A stretch of DNA of 64,000 nucleotides from Alphaproteobacteria bacterium (GTDB taxonomy: Bacteria > Pseudomonadota > Alphaproteobacteria > MPNO01 > UBA2964). Position 1 is the stretch's first letter. Each line of letters starts with the position of its first letter. The stretch lies in the NCBI GenBank assembly GCA_012103315.1, contig WLWZ01000001.1:496001-560000 (forward strand), in the 5' to 3' direction. Under the pieces are notes generated by a model. It was not told the origin of the DNA, ran no database searches, and saw nothing but the letters and a program-made list of their open reading frames with translations. A program made the position numbers and the translations under genes. Below, piece after piece: positions 8,654 through 17,833 of the stretch.

Positions 8654-10210
8654 TCAGCTCCCCAATAGTGGCCAATAGAACGACGCCGCCAAAATCATAA
8701 TGATCATCGACATGATGACCATGCGCCAACCGACCACCAGAAAGTCGGTAGTTTTGAGATATCCCGACGCATAGACGATGGTGCAAGCAGGCGTTCCGAC
8801 GACAGTCAAATAAGCGAAGGCCGAAGAAATTGCCGTAATGAAACCCAGTACGATGGGGCTTTCGCCTGCGACTGTTGCTATATTAAGAACAATCGGTCCA
8901 AGAACCGCGACGGCGGCACCATTGGACATAGTATTTGTGACAACAGTCGTTAAGGCGGAGACTGCCGCCCACAATCCAATGCCTTCCTCCGCGCCAAGGG
9001 GCGTCATGAGCTGGAGAAAACTCTCAGCGACCCATTGTGCGGCGCCGGTGTCTTTCATCTGCACCCCAAGCGAGATGGCAGATGCGTAAAGCAGAACGAC
9101 ACCCCAATTGACGCCTGAATTGATGTCTTCCCATTGGACCAGTCCGGCAATCAGGAAGAGGGCTGCGCCCATGACGGCGATGGTGCCGAGTCCTGTTTCA
9201 GCGGAGAGAAAAATCCACCCTAAAAGGATGAGACCGAAGATAAAAATTGCCAGCCAATCGGCAGGTTTCATCGGGCCCTGTACTACGATTTGTTGACGCA
9301 GCTTAGCGACGGATCGCGAGAGGGTTTTAAACTCCGGCTTGAACGTCCAGGTCAGGATCAGCGTGACAAACGGCAGCTGGATCAAAAAGACGGGATAGGC
9401 GTAGGCGATCCAGGTAACATAATCGATCAAAAACTTACGGGTCTCGGGATTGGTCGGATCAAAGAAAAACTCTTTCCAATAGCCGATCATGATGGCGTTG
9501 CGGGCCCCACCTGACGGTGTGCCGATCCCGGCGACGGAACACCCGTAGGATATCGAGAACAGTAGAACCGCCGCCAGGCGCCTCACCTGCTTCGGGTCAT
9601 CTGAGGTCAAAGTGATCAGTGTTATCCCCACCGGCAACATCATCGCCGCAACGGTATGTTCACCGACGAAAGAGGCAAGAACACCTGAAACCAGCGAGAT
9701 ACCGAAACAAATCCGCGTCGTCTTGGTTCCTGTCATTCGCACGATCAGCCAGGCAATCCGGATATCAAGTTTTTGTTTGACGACAGCAACCGCCAACATG
9801 AGTGATCCCATGATGAAGAGAACAGAATCCGTCATCAGAGTTTTAGCGACCGTCGTCGATTCAAGGCCAAGGAGCAGTACCTGGCCGACAATGATCAGCA
9901 AGGCCACCGTTGGGAGAGGGACTGGCTCCGTGACGAACAGGATGACCGCGACCACCGACATGGTGAGAACGATTTGTCCTTCGCGAGTTAATCCCTCTGG
10001 CTGCGGCATCGCCAGCATGGCGAAGCCAATGAGCATGGCAACAAAGAACCAGCGTTTTTCCCAGAAGTAATAGAGATTGACCTGTGACTGAATTTGGCGC
10101 CAGCGTTGATAGCCGCGTCGGCGGACCTTGGTCGACCACAGGTCATGCGGTTCATAAGACCGTAAACTGTCGGAAACTAGGCTGACATCCGCCACGGTCA
10201 AATCCAGCAA
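8654..10210 (-). CDS. DASS/SLC13-type anion:sodium symporter
   Basis: Inner-membrane transporter of 518 residues with about a dozen hydrophobic segments, starting after a 50-residue cytoplasmic N-terminus. It shows the family's duplicated substrate/sodium hairpins: VGEHTVAAMMLPV in the first half (about 195-207) and VTNTMSNGAAVAVLGPIV in the second (about 425-442). The first hairpin has EHT where many members have SNT, so substrate preference may differ. EPVPLPTVALLIIV (about 95) is the typical entry helix. Likely substrates are dicarboxylates, sulfate or a similar anion; they cannot be distinguished here. It is the first gene of a two-gene operon with the downstream stress protein. Confidence 0.87.
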   Translation of the reverse strand: MLDLTVADVSLVSDSLRSYEPHDLWSTKVRRRGYQRWRQIQSQVNLYYFWEKRWFFVAMLIGFAMLAMPQPEGLTREGQIVLTMSVVAVILFVTEPVPLPTVALLIIVGQVLLLGLESTTVAKTLMTDSVLFIMGSLMLAVAVVKQKLDIRIAWLIVRMTGTKTTRICFGISLVSGVLASFVGEHTVAAMMLPVGITLITLTSDDPKQVRRLAAVLLFSISYGCSVAGIGTPSGGARNAIMIGYWKEFFFDPTNPETRKFLIDYVTWIAYAYPVFLIQLPFVTLILTWTFKPEFKTLSRSVAKLRQQIVVQGPMKPADWLAIFIFGLILLGWIFLSAETGLGTIAVMGAALFLIAGLVQWEDINSGVNWGVVLLYASAISLGVQMKDTGAAQWVAESFLQLMTPLGAEEGIGLWAAVSALTTVVTNTMSNGAAVAVLGPIVLNIATVAGESPIVLGFITAISSAFAYLTVVGTPACTIVYASGYLKTTDFLVVGWRMVIMSMIIMILAASFYWPLLGS

Positions 10211-10334
10211 ACTTTATTTGCGATAAATATACTCATCAGAATACTAAAATTCCTGCTTCGCCGAATAAGTCGTTATTTCTTATAGGGCTTTTTACCGATC
10301 TTACTAAACTGGTTCCAACCTCACAACGTTCAGG

Positions 10335-10961
10335 CTATTCCCGGTGCAATAGAAAAATTGCCTGTTCGCCGCGGAGATTGGCCATGTGGCTACCGGTTTT
10401 GATTTCACGCACCTGATTGTGTCGGTCGAGGGAAAGGCCTTTGTCTATTTTCAGCCCAAGCTCCTCGCAAAGATCAACAAAATCGAGCACCGTACAAAGA
10501 TGGATGTCTGGGTTGTCGTGCCAGCCATGCTGATTGCCGGCGGGGACGGGAACACGACCATTGAGCATCAACGACAGCCTTGTCCGCCAATGACCAAAAT
10601 TGACAAATGACACCACGGCGTGGCGACCTATTCGGACCAACGTTTCAAGAACGTCCTTGGGGTTGCGCGTTGCCTGCAACGTCTGGCCGAGCACGACATA
10701 ATCAAAGGCGTTTGACGGATAGTCGGCAAGGTCGGTGTCGGCATCGCCCTGGATCACAGAAAGTCCCAGTGTGACACAGGCATTCACACCTTCCTGGCTT
10801 AGTTCGATCCCGCGGGCATCAACGCTTTTTTCCTGCGCGAGATAGGCAAGCAGAGCACCATCACCACAACCAACATCGAGTACACGACTGTCTGGTTCGA
10901 TCATGTCGCCGATCAGTTGTAGGTCGGGACGCAGAGGCCCTACCGTTGGAAGAGCATTCAT
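10335..10961 (-). CDS. metW: Methionine biosynthesis protein MetW
   Basis: Methyltransferase-fold protein of 208 residues. The SAM-type motif is [16 protein letters not shown] (about 25-40), followed by [13 protein letters not shown] and [16 protein letters not shown] (about 90-105). The combination, with [12 protein letters not shown], is characteristic of MetW. MetW works with MetX, and in several proteobacteria is needed for full homoserine acyltransferase activity. Its ATG overlaps the metX stop by 4 bases (10958-10961), so translation is coupled. It is the second gene of metX-metW. Confidence 0.94.
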   Translation of the reverse strand: MNALPTVGPLRPDLQLIGDMIEPDSRVLDVGCGDGALLAYLAQEKSVDARGIELSQEGVNACVTLGLSVIQGDADTDLADYPSNAFDYVVLGQTLQATRNPKDVLETLVRIGRHAVVSFVNFGHWRTRLSLMLNGRVPVPAGNQHGWHDNPDIHLCTVLDFVDLCEELGLKIDKGLSLDRHNQVREIKTGSHMANLRGEQAIFLLHRE

Positions 10962-12127
10962 AGCGACAGCCCGCTATGACGGACGGTTCCGTCGATAAAT
11001 CCTGACAAGGTCTCATGTAGTACCGGCTCGTCGAGCAAAAAGGCGTCATGGCCTTTGTCTGTCTGGACTTCGAGGAAGCTGACATTGGCGGCAACGGCGT
11101 TGAGCGCATGCACGACGGTGCGGCTTTCAACCGTTGGGTAGAGCCAGTCACTGGAGAACGAGACGACGCAGAAGCGAACCTGTGTGTCGCGGAAGGCGTC
11201 AGCGAGGACGCCATCATGCTCGGCGGCCATATCGAAATAATCCATCGCACGCGTGATATAGAGGTAGGAGTTCGCGTCAAACCGCTCCACGAAAGTACTG
11301 CCTTGGTGGCGCAGATAGGATTCGACTTCAAAATCTGCATCGAAACCGTATGTGACCTGTTCGCGTTCCTGAAGGCGGCGACCAAATTTACGGTGCAGAG
11401 CGGGTTCCGACAGATAGGTGATATGCGCTTCCATCCGGGCAACCGCGAGACCACGCCGGGGTCGTTTGCCTTCGGGGATATAATTGCCTTGGCACCAGTC
11501 AGGATCGGCCATGATTGCCTGACGGCCGACCTCATGAAAGGCAATGTTCTGGGCGGAATGACGCGGCGCGCCCGCAATCGGAACCGCTGCGTACAACCGG
11601 TCGCCATATTTTGAGGCCCATTCAAGAACCTGCATGGCCCCCATGGAGCCACCTATGACGCAGAATAGTTTTTCGATACCGAGGTCGTCCATCAGCATGG
11701 TTTGTGCGCGAACCATGTCGCCGATGGTAATCACTGGGAAGTCGAGACCATAAGGTTTGCCGGTTTTAGGGTCGATAGAGCTTGGACCGGTTGTTCCCAT
11801 GCAACCACCAAGGACATTGGTACATATAACAAAGAACCGGTCTGTATCGATGACCTTGCCGGCACCGACCATGAGATCCCACCAACCGCCTTTTTCAGTC
11901 ACCGGGTGTTGTTCAGCGGGATATTGATCTCCCGTCAATGCGTGGCATATGAGAATGGCATTCGATTTATCAGCGTTGAGCGTACCATATGTCTGATAGG
12001 CGATGGTAAATGGCCCGAGCACTGCGCCGGAATCCAGGCGCAGGGGTGCTTCGCTACCAAGCTCCGCTCGGTGGCCGGGTAATTCCCCATTGGCGATTGG
12101 GTCTAGAGTCGCGGGCGATTCCGTCAT
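10958..12127 (-). CDS. metX: Homoserine O-acetyltransferase MetX
   Basis: Alpha/beta-hydrolase-fold enzyme of 389 residues that acylates homoserine (acetyl- or succinyl-CoA) at the entry to methionine synthesis. The nucleophile elbow is [13 protein letters not shown] (Ser about residue 160). [20 protein letters not shown] forms the typical oxyanion/substrate region. The acid and His of the triad lie near SDWLYP (about 320) and [10 protein letters not shown] (about 352). The reading frame is intact and of standard length. It forms a translationally coupled operon with metW and is divergent from chorismate mutase across 173 bases. Acetyl versus succinyl specificity is not settled by these motifs. 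Confidence 0.95.
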   Translation of the reverse strand: MTESPATLDPIANGELPGHRAELGSEAPLRLDSGAVLGPFTIAYQTYGTLNADKSNAILICHALTGDQYPAEQHPVTEKGGWWDLMVGAGKVIDTDRFFVICTNVLGGCMGTTGPSSIDPKTGKPYGLDFPVITIGDMVRAQTMLMDDLGIEKLFCVIGGSMGAMQVLEWASKYGDRLYAAVPIAGAPRHSAQNIAFHEVGRQAIMADPDWCQGNYIPEGKRPRRGLAVARMEAHITYLSEPALHRKFGRRLQEREQVTYGFDADFEVESYLRHQGSTFVERFDANSYLYITRAMDYFDMAAEHDGVLADAFRDTQVRFCVVSFSSDWLYPTVESRTVVHALNAVAANVSFLEVQTDKGHDAFLLDEPVLHETLSGFIDGTVRHSGLSL

Positions 12128-12300
12128 TTTAACGATATTTCAGCGATGGTTCCAGTTGGTAAAAGCCTGAATTTCCATGATAGCTATGTCGAAGTGGGAA
12201 ATTTATCAATGTTTTCTTTGCTTTTGGTTGACGGCGTGGCGCGCTATAAACGCGCGGCCCAAATGGGATAATAGTAAATTTTAGGCTGCTAGAGGCTTTA

Positions 12301-13164
12301 ATGAGCGCGGATAGCAACAACTTGGATGATCTCCGAGCTGAGATCGACACCATCGATGACTCGCTGCATGACCTGATTATGCGGCGCGCAGAGGTCGTGT
12401 CACGAGTTAAAGAGGCCAAGCAGGATGCGCGCGGTGGAATATTCCGGCCAGGTCGTGAAGCGCAGGTTCTTCGCCGTTTGGTAGACCGCCATCGCGGCGA
12501 CGTACCAAAGCCCGTTATTATTCGTATCTGGCGTGAATTGATTTCCGCATTCGTATCTATGCAGGGCGAGTTTAAAATTGCCGTGTGGGATGCAGAAGAC
12601 CCAGCCTATTGGGATATCGCCCGCGACCATTTTGGATCCCAAACACCTTTGACGCGGCATGCGACGACGCGCAGTGTGTTGCAGGCTGTCGCTGATGGTA
12701 GCGCGACTGCCGGTGTCTTACCGTTGCCGCAAATTGATGAAGCAGACCCTTGGTGGCCATTGCTCGGAAATGAAAGCAATGGACGACAGGTTCGTGTGTG
12801 CGCGCGCCTGCCGTTTGCGTCTGAGGGTAATGGTCGGGGCGGTCGGTCCGAAGCCCTGTTGGTTGCCGATATTACGCCTGTAGAAACCGGCGACGATCGA
12901 AGCTTCATGATTATTGAGTGTGCAGAGCCGATTAGCCGCTCTCGTTTGACTGGTTCACTCTCCTCGGCCGGTTTAACGCCGACGGCATTGGTCACTTTGC
13001 CAAAATCTGGTGCGATGATGGGCCGTGAACTCTTCCTGATCGAGATCGATGGCTTTGCGGCGACGGATGACAGCCGGGTGGCGCAGTTCGTCGAAGACAA
13101 TGAAGATTTCTCGATGGCGCGCATCGTCGGCGGATACGCCGTGCCTTTGTCGAACGGAGGCTAA
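12301..13164 (+). CDS. Chorismate mutase with C-terminal prephenate dehydratase-like and ACT-like regions
   Basis: Protein of 287 residues. Residues about 8-90 are an AroQ-type chorismate mutase: LDDLRAEIDTIDDSLHDLI, then RRAEVVSRVKEAK, with a conserved Arg/Lys pattern. It converts chorismate to prephenate. The middle (about 95-195) resembles the periplasmic-binding-like fold of prephenate dehydratase (TTRSVLQAVADGSATAGVLP), but I see no catalytic TRF motif. The last ~85 residues look ACT-like (MIIECAEPISRSRLTGSL), as a regulatory amino-acid-binding domain would. So it is probably a mutase with a degenerate dehydratase-type regulatory tail. It begins the aromatic amino acid operon with hisC 1 base after its stop. 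Confidence 0.85.
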   Translation: MSADSNNLDDLRAEIDTIDDSLHDLIMRRAEVVSRVKEAKQDARGGIFRPGREAQVLRRLVDRHRGDVPKPVIIRIWRELISAFVSMQGEFKIAVWDAEDPAYWDIARDHFGSQTPLTRHATTRSVLQAVADGSATAGVLPLPQIDEADPWWPLLGNESNGRQVRVCARLPFASEGNGRGGRSEALLVADITPVETGDDRSFMIIECAEPISRSRLTGSLSSAGLTPTALVTLPKSGAMMGRELFLIEIDGFAATDDSRVAQFVEDNEDFSMARIVGGYAVPLSNGG

Positions 13165-13165
13165 A

Positions 13166-14251
13166 ATGCTGACGCCTCGTCCTGGCATTATGGAGCTCGC
13201 ACCTTACGTCCCCGGAAAGTCGTCGGTGGGTGGCAAGAAGGCAGCGATGAAACTTTCCGCAAATGAAAGTGCGCTGGGCCCGAGCCCAATGGCGTTGGCG
13301 GCATTTCGTAAGGCTGGCGAGTCCCTACATGAATATCCTGACGGTACGTCAATCGCGTTGCGCGAAGCGCTCGGGACAGCGAACGGGCTGAATCCGGATC
13401 GCATTGTCTGCGGTGCTGGATCAGACGAGCTGCTCTATAATCTGGCGCGGGGCTATGCCGGGCTGGGGGATGAAATTCTGCTCGGGGAACATGGGTTTAA
13501 CGTGTATCCCATTGTTGCGCATTGTGTCGGGGCCGTCCCGATCAAGGTGCCAGAAAAGAATCTGACTTTTGATGTTGATGGCGTTCTAGCGCAAGTGACC
13601 GACAAGACACGGATTGTTTTTATTGCTAACCCAAACAACCCGACGGGCTCCTATATTCCGGCGGATGAGTTGGTGCGGCTACGGGCTGGGTTGCAGGACG
13701 ACATTCTGCTGGTGATCGATTGTGCCTACGCTGAATTTGTGACCCGCAACGATTACGATATGGGTTTCGATCTGGTTGATGCAGCCGAGAACACCGTGGT
13801 TACCCGGACATTCTCGAAGATTTATGCGTTGGCATCGTTGCGGATCGGCTGGGCCTATTGTCCGCCGTCAATTGCAGATGTTCTCAACCGGCTGCGTGGT
13901 CCGTTTAATCTTTCCACTGCGGCTCAGGCGGCAGGCAAGGCGGCGGTAGAGGATACTGCGCACGTCGCGGCGTCGCGGGACCATAATTCGGTTTGGTTGC
14001 CGTGGCTGACCGCTCAGCTATCCGGATGCGGTCTCACGGTATATCCCAGCGCGGCAAATTTTGTATTGGTGCGGTTCCCCGATAACGACACCCACAATTC
14101 AGCAGCGGCAATGACGTTCTTTGAATCCAAAGGAATAATTCCCCGCGAAACGGGAGGTTATGGTCTGCCCGATTGTTTGCGGGTGACGATTGGGCGTGAG
14201 GATGAAATGCGCGCGTTCGCCGATGCGGCAAAAGAGTTTATGGCAGGGTAA
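13166..14251 (+). CDS. hisC: Histidinol-phosphate aminotransferase
   Basis: PLP-dependent class I/II aminotransferase of 361 residues. It acts on histidinol phosphate, and in alphaproteobacteria often also on prephenate or aromatic keto acids. Motifs are LSANESALGPSP at the N-terminus, NPNNPTGSYIP (about 155), the acidic VIDCAYAEF (about 185) and the PLP lysine in TRTFSKIYALASLRIGWAY (about 215). The start at 13166 is chosen because GGAGG (13156-13160) precedes it; a longer frame from 13049 would overlap the mutase gene. Location between chorismate mutase and tyrC supports a joint role in tyrosine/phenylalanine and histidine synthesis. Confidence 0.94.
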   Translation: MLTPRPGIMELAPYVPGKSSVGGKKAAMKLSANESALGPSPMALAAFRKAGESLHEYPDGTSIALREALGTANGLNPDRIVCGAGSDELLYNLARGYAGLGDEILLGEHGFNVYPIVAHCVGAVPIKVPEKNLTFDVDGVLAQVTDKTRIVFIANPNNPTGSYIPADELVRLRAGLQDDILLVIDCAYAEFVTRNDYDMGFDLVDAAENTVVTRTFSKIYALASLRIGWAYCPPSIADVLNRLRGPFNLSTAAQAAGKAAVEDTAHVAASRDHNSVWLPWLTAQLSGCGLTVYPSAANFVLVRFPDNDTHNSAAAMTFFESKGIIPRETGGYGLPDCLRVTIGREDEMRAFADAAKEFMAG

Positions 14252-14257
14252 GTTAAG

Positions 14258-15181
14258 ATGGCGGACGAATTTTTATTCGACAAAATTGCTTTTATTGGCA
14301 TTGGGCTAATAGGGTCGTCCTTGGCGCGGGTCATTCGCCGCGACGGGCTGGCTGGGTCAATCGTTGCTTGCGCGCGGACGGATCAAACCCGTCAGGCGGC
14401 GTTAGATCTTGATCTCGCTGACAGTACAACAAACGATGTTGCCGAAGCTGTCAGCGATGCTGATCTTGTCGTTCTATGCACACCAATTGGTGCTTATGGC
14501 GCTATTGCAAAACAGATGTCTGCTTCGTTGAAGCCTGGCGCGATTGTTACCGATGTCGGCTCAGTAAAACGATCGGTTATTGATGCTGTCGCACCGCACT
14601 TGCCGACGGGTGTTCATTTTGTCCCTAGCCACCCTATTGCCGGTACGGAAAATTCTGGTCCTGAGGCCGGGTTTGATAGCCTATTTGAAGATCGCTGGCT
14701 GGTTCTGACACCCGACGAAGGAACAGACGAGGCCGCTGTTGAACAGGTCGCTGAACTCTGGCGGCGGACCGGTAGCAAGATAGAGCGTATGGATCCCGAC
14801 CACCATGATCAGGTGTTAGCGATTACGTCGCATGTGCCGCATTTGATAGCCTATACCATTGTCGGCACGGCAACTGATCTGGAAGACCGTTTGAAATCTG
14901 AAGTCGTGAAGTTTGCCGCTAGTGGCTTTCGTGACTTCACGCGTATTGCGGCCTCTGATCCGGTGATGTGGCGCGATATCTTTCTGAACAACAAGGAAGC
15001 TGTTCTAGAGATGCTTGGGCGTCTGACGGAAGATTTAAGTGGTTTGCAGCGTGCGATCCGCGATGGCGATGGCGATGGGTTGGAGGCACTCTTTGCCCGG
15101 ACCCGTGAAATTCGCCGTAGTGTAATTGAAGCGGGCCAGCACATTCCGCCGATACCCCCTGAAAATGACGCTGAAGATTAA
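14258..15181 (+). CDS. tyrC: Prephenate/arogenate dehydrogenase family protein
   Basis: NAD(P)-dependent dehydrogenase of 307 residues that oxidises and decarboxylates prephenate or arogenate on the way to tyrosine. The Rossmann motif GIGLIGSSLARVIRR is near residue 14. DLVVLCTPIGAY (about 70), DVGSVKRSV (about 100), SHPIAGTENSGP (about 127) and HDQVLAITSHVPHLIAY (about 190) are the family signatures, including the catalytic His of SHPIAG. It is the last gene of the mutase-hisC-tyrC operon, 6 bases after hisC. Its 3' end overlaps the convergent DUF2125 gene by 4 bases. Confidence 0.93.
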   Translation: MADEFLFDKIAFIGIGLIGSSLARVIRRDGLAGSIVACARTDQTRQAALDLDLADSTTNDVAEAVSDADLVVLCTPIGAYGAIAKQMSASLKPGAIVTDVGSVKRSVIDAVAPHLPTGVHFVPSHPIAGTENSGPEAGFDSLFEDRWLVLTPDEGTDEAAVEQVAELWRRTGSKIERMDPDHHDQVLAITSHVPHLIAYTIVGTATDLEDRLKSEVVKFAASGFRDFTRIAASDPVMWRDIFLNNKEAVLEMLGRLTEDLSGLQRAIRDGDGDGLEALFARTREIRRSVIEAGQHIPPIPPENDAED

Positions 15182-16242
15182 TTCCAAATGATTTTGGGTA
15201 GCTTAACCAGCTTCACTGGTCCGACATGCAGATAACCGTCCTGTATTGTTAGCGATACCCTAATCCGAGCACCCTTTTTGTCGCCGGTGAAGTTTGAAAG
15301 CGCGCGGAGAGCGAAGCGCGTGACCATCGCTGTTGCTGGTTTGATTATCCCGCCATCAGCCATGGCATCGAGCGTGTCATCATAGCCTGACACGCGTCCG
15401 CTAAAGGCCACTATCGGTTGTAGGGTGGGATCAAGAGCGAGTGTTCCGGTGCCGGTAATGTCCAGTTTGGACCAGCCAATATCGAGCTTCTTCAGATTGA
15501 GAGATCCGCCGCTGCGTGCCCAATGCGATAACGCTTGTTTCAAATTTGTTCCATTTGCGCCGCCAAGAAAATCGGCGCTCAGGGCAATCCTGCTGATGGT
15601 GCGTCCAAGGACGGGCTTTATCTCTTTTGGCAGAGTCAGACCAAAGAGTTCGGTTGTGAGGTGAAAGGCCGGTATCTGGTGTGGCTTGGAGTCCGGCGCG
15701 GCCGGTCGACTGAGGTCGAGCCGCGCGTTGAGTTGGGTGAAGCGATAGGTCTGGGCTAGAGCGGTTTCAATGACTGCACCCTCGACGGTAAAGGTCAAAT
15801 CATTCAAGCGCCCTTCACTGTCGAACAAAAGCTCCCCGCGCCCGGCACCCATTTTCAGTTTTGCGGACTCTGACTTTTTAGATGTGGCGTAGCCGAGCCG
15901 GTGTTCGCCAGCTGTCTGAAATCCGATACGCGTGAGATTCCAGGGTCGCATGTTGAGATGTATCCGCGGTCCCGACCAGTGAAACGGTACCTTACCTGAT
16001 GAACGGCTGAGAAGCGGATTTTCAATATCGATTTGCCATTTTAGAGGAAAGCCAGTCATGACAATTTTGCCGTGTTCGACAGTCCAGCTTCGGTTGCGTT
16101 GCTGCGCCGTCCAGTTGGCGAGGCCGCTTTCCAGCTGTGCGGCAATGAGAAACCAAACTCCGCTATAGAGCGCGGTGAGACCCGCCAGAATTGCCAGACC
16201 GCGTGCGAGGGGTTTGCGCCATTTTTGAAAGTTAAATGCCAT
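15178..16242 (-). CDS. DUF2125-type envelope protein
   Basis: Protein of 354 residues with one N-terminal hydrophobic anchor (about 15-33, LAILAGLTALYSGVWFLIAA) and a large beta-rich remainder expected in the periplasm. The early WTAQQRNRSWTVEHGKIVMTGFPLKW segment and the repeated GTL/DGYL strands are typical of the alphaproteobacterial DUF2125 family, whose function is not established. The architecture resembles AsmA/YdgA-like envelope proteins. It is convergent with tyrC (4-base overlap) and divergent from the DMT transporter. Family assignment is from remembered pattern and context. Confidence 0.75.
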   Translation of the reverse strand: MAFNFQKWRKPLARGLAILAGLTALYSGVWFLIAAQLESGLANWTAQQRNRSWTVEHGKIVMTGFPLKWQIDIENPLLSRSSGKVPFHWSGPRIHLNMRPWNLTRIGFQTAGEHRLGYATSKKSESAKLKMGAGRGELLFDSEGRLNDLTFTVEGAVIETALAQTYRFTQLNARLDLSRPAAPDSKPHQIPAFHLTTELFGLTLPKEIKPVLGRTISRIALSADFLGGANGTNLKQALSHWARSGGSLNLKKLDIGWSKLDITGTGTLALDPTLQPIVAFSGRVSGYDDTLDAMADGGIIKPATAMVTRFALRALSNFTGDKKGARIRVSLTIQDGYLHVGPVKLVKLPKIIWN

Positions 16243-16320
16243 GAGTCTTTATAGGCATCCCGATAGAAGTGGTCGAGAGGGGGGCGAGGGAATACACTCC
16301 ACTGCAGACAGAGAAATTAG

Positions 16321-17205
16321 ATGACACAAGAAAAACCCGAAACTCTTTCACGCGGCTTGATGGTCGTGCTTTCGACCCTGTTTGTATTTTTCTGGGCGAG
16401 CGGTTTCGTGGCTGCAAAATATGGATTGCCCTATGCAGAACCCTTTACATTCCTGACACTTCGTTTTTTGCTCGCGTTGGTGGTTATGGTGCCGCTGACT
16501 ATAGTCTGGCAGGTTCGTTGGCCAAAATCACCCCAGTCCTTACTGCATATAATTGTTGCGGGTCTTCTGGTGCAGACCGCCTATTTGATTGGCGTTTTCT
16601 ACGGTATTTATCTGGGTCTCTCGACGGGCGTCATGGCGCTGATCGTCGGGCTACAGCCGTTGATAACAGGGTCACTCGCTGCCCCATTGCTCGGAGAACA
16701 AGTCTCTGCGCGTCAATGGATTGGCCTCGGCCTGGGCTTTATTGGTTTAGGATTAGTCGTGGCAGAAAAGGTTGAGTTTGCGGGGCAGGGTGGCTGGGCT
16801 GTGTCATTTGCCGGGCTTGCCCTGGTTGGTATTACGATTGGCACGGTCTATCAGAAACGCTTCTGTGCAGAAATTGACGCACGTGCTGCGGTAACAGTTC
16901 AAAATGCAGTCTCGCTGGTCGTGATTGGCGCGCTGGCCGTGGCGTTTGAGACGATGCATGTCGAATGGACCGGTGAGTTTATCTTCGCATTGACCTGGTC
17001 AGGAATTGGCCTGTCCGTTATCGCGTTAGCGCTCTATTTCTTTTTGGTCCAACGTGGTGCGGCGGCACAGGTAACCAGTCTGATCTATCTCAGCCCACCG
17101 ACAACGGCAGTGATGGGCTGGTTGATGTTTGGCGAAACGTTTGCTGCATTGGCAATGATTGGTATGGCCATCGCGGTGGCTGGTGTGGCTTTGGTGAACA
17201 GGTGA
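16321..17205 (+). CDS. EamA/DMT family transporter
   Basis: Inner-membrane protein of 294 residues with about ten transmembrane segments in two EamA repeats (about 12-145 and 155-293). The first includes ASGFVAAKYGLPYAEPFTFL, the usual conserved entry; each half ends with a LGEQ/FGET-type turn (PLLGEQVSARQWIG; LMFGETFAALAMIG). The substrate is not predictable from sequence. The gene sits directly before the gamma-glutamylcyclotransferase with a 4-base gap, so a shared transcript is likely. The start ATG follows GAGAAATTAG with only a weak ribosome site. Confidence 0.87.
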   Translation: MTQEKPETLSRGLMVVLSTLFVFFWASGFVAAKYGLPYAEPFTFLTLRFLLALVVMVPLTIVWQVRWPKSPQSLLHIIVAGLLVQTAYLIGVFYGIYLGLSTGVMALIVGLQPLITGSLAAPLLGEQVSARQWIGLGLGFIGLGLVVAEKVEFAGQGGWAVSFAGLALVGITIGTVYQKRFCAEIDARAAVTVQNAVSLVVIGALAVAFETMHVEWTGEFIFALTWSGIGLSVIALALYFFLVQRGAAAQVTSLIYLSPPTTAVMGWLMFGETFAALAMIGMAIAVAGVALVNR

Positions 17206-17209
17206 CAAT

Positions 17210-17770
17210 GTGACGGAGAACCGCAGGCGCATCGTTGTGTCAGAGCCAGGTGATGTCTGGTTTTTCGCCTATGGCTCGTTGATGTGGAATCCAGGGTTTC
17301 AACCGAGCGAAACCTGCGAGGCACGCCTTGATGATTGGCATCGTCGGTTTTGTGTCTCGTCTATTATTTATCGGGGAACGCCAGAGAAACCAGGCCTGTC
17401 GCTGGGGCTAGAACGTGGGGGTGAATGTCGGGGGCTTGCGCTTCGTATCGCGGAACCCGACCGCGAACAGGTGTTTGCCTATCTCGCTGAGCGCGAAATG
17501 CCGGAAGAAATCTACAGCTGTGTGCCGGTCTCTATCGAGATTGAGGGGCAGGTGGTTCTGGCCTATACGCTAATCGTGAATCCAGACCATGCTCTTTATG
17601 TAGGTGAAATGCCGATCGCTGAAATGGCACTGCGGATTGCCAAAGGCCATGGCAAGAGGGGGCCTAATCGCGACTATCTCGCTTCTACCGTCGAACATCT
17701 GGAGTCACTCGGAATCAGAGATGAGGGGTTGGCGCATTTACTGTCACATGTCGATGAAGTCGACCAATGA
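17210..17770 (+). CDS. Glutathione-specific gamma-glutamylcyclotransferase (ChaC-like)
   Basis: Cytosolic enzyme of up to 186 residues that would cleave glutathione to 5-oxoproline and Cys-Gly. The substrate loop FAYGSLMWNPGF (about 18-29) is the ChaC YGSL motif, and the catalytic Glu is probably in YLAEREMPEE (about 88). GHGKRGPNRDYLASTVEHL (about 148) is the conserved C-terminal segment. GTG at 17210 is used; another GTG at 17237 (before EPGDVWFFAYG) would give a shorter protein, and neither has a strong ribosome site. It lies 4 bases after the DMT transporter. Confidence 0.87.
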   Translation: MTENRRRIVVSEPGDVWFFAYGSLMWNPGFQPSETCEARLDDWHRRFCVSSIIYRGTPEKPGLSLGLERGGECRGLALRIAEPDREQVFAYLAEREMPEEIYSCVPVSIEIEGQVVLAYTLIVNPDHALYVGEMPIAEMALRIAKGHGKRGPNRDYLASTVEHLESLGIRDEGLAHLLSHVDEVDQ

Positions 17771-17833
17771 GTGCCGCTACCCTCGGCGCAAGAATTGCGC
17801 TAAAAACTCATATCAAATTTGAGGGAGGCAAAA

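Noticed and set aside
10861..11652. Long minus-strand frame overlapping metX and metW
   Set aside because: It is a different frame of the same strand as the well-supported metX and metW genes and has no motif.
12128..12300. Possible SAM-II riboswitch in the metX leader
   Set aside because: Alphaproteobacterial metX genes often carry one, but I could not find its conserved pseudoknot segments on the minus strand, only a short GC-rich stem.
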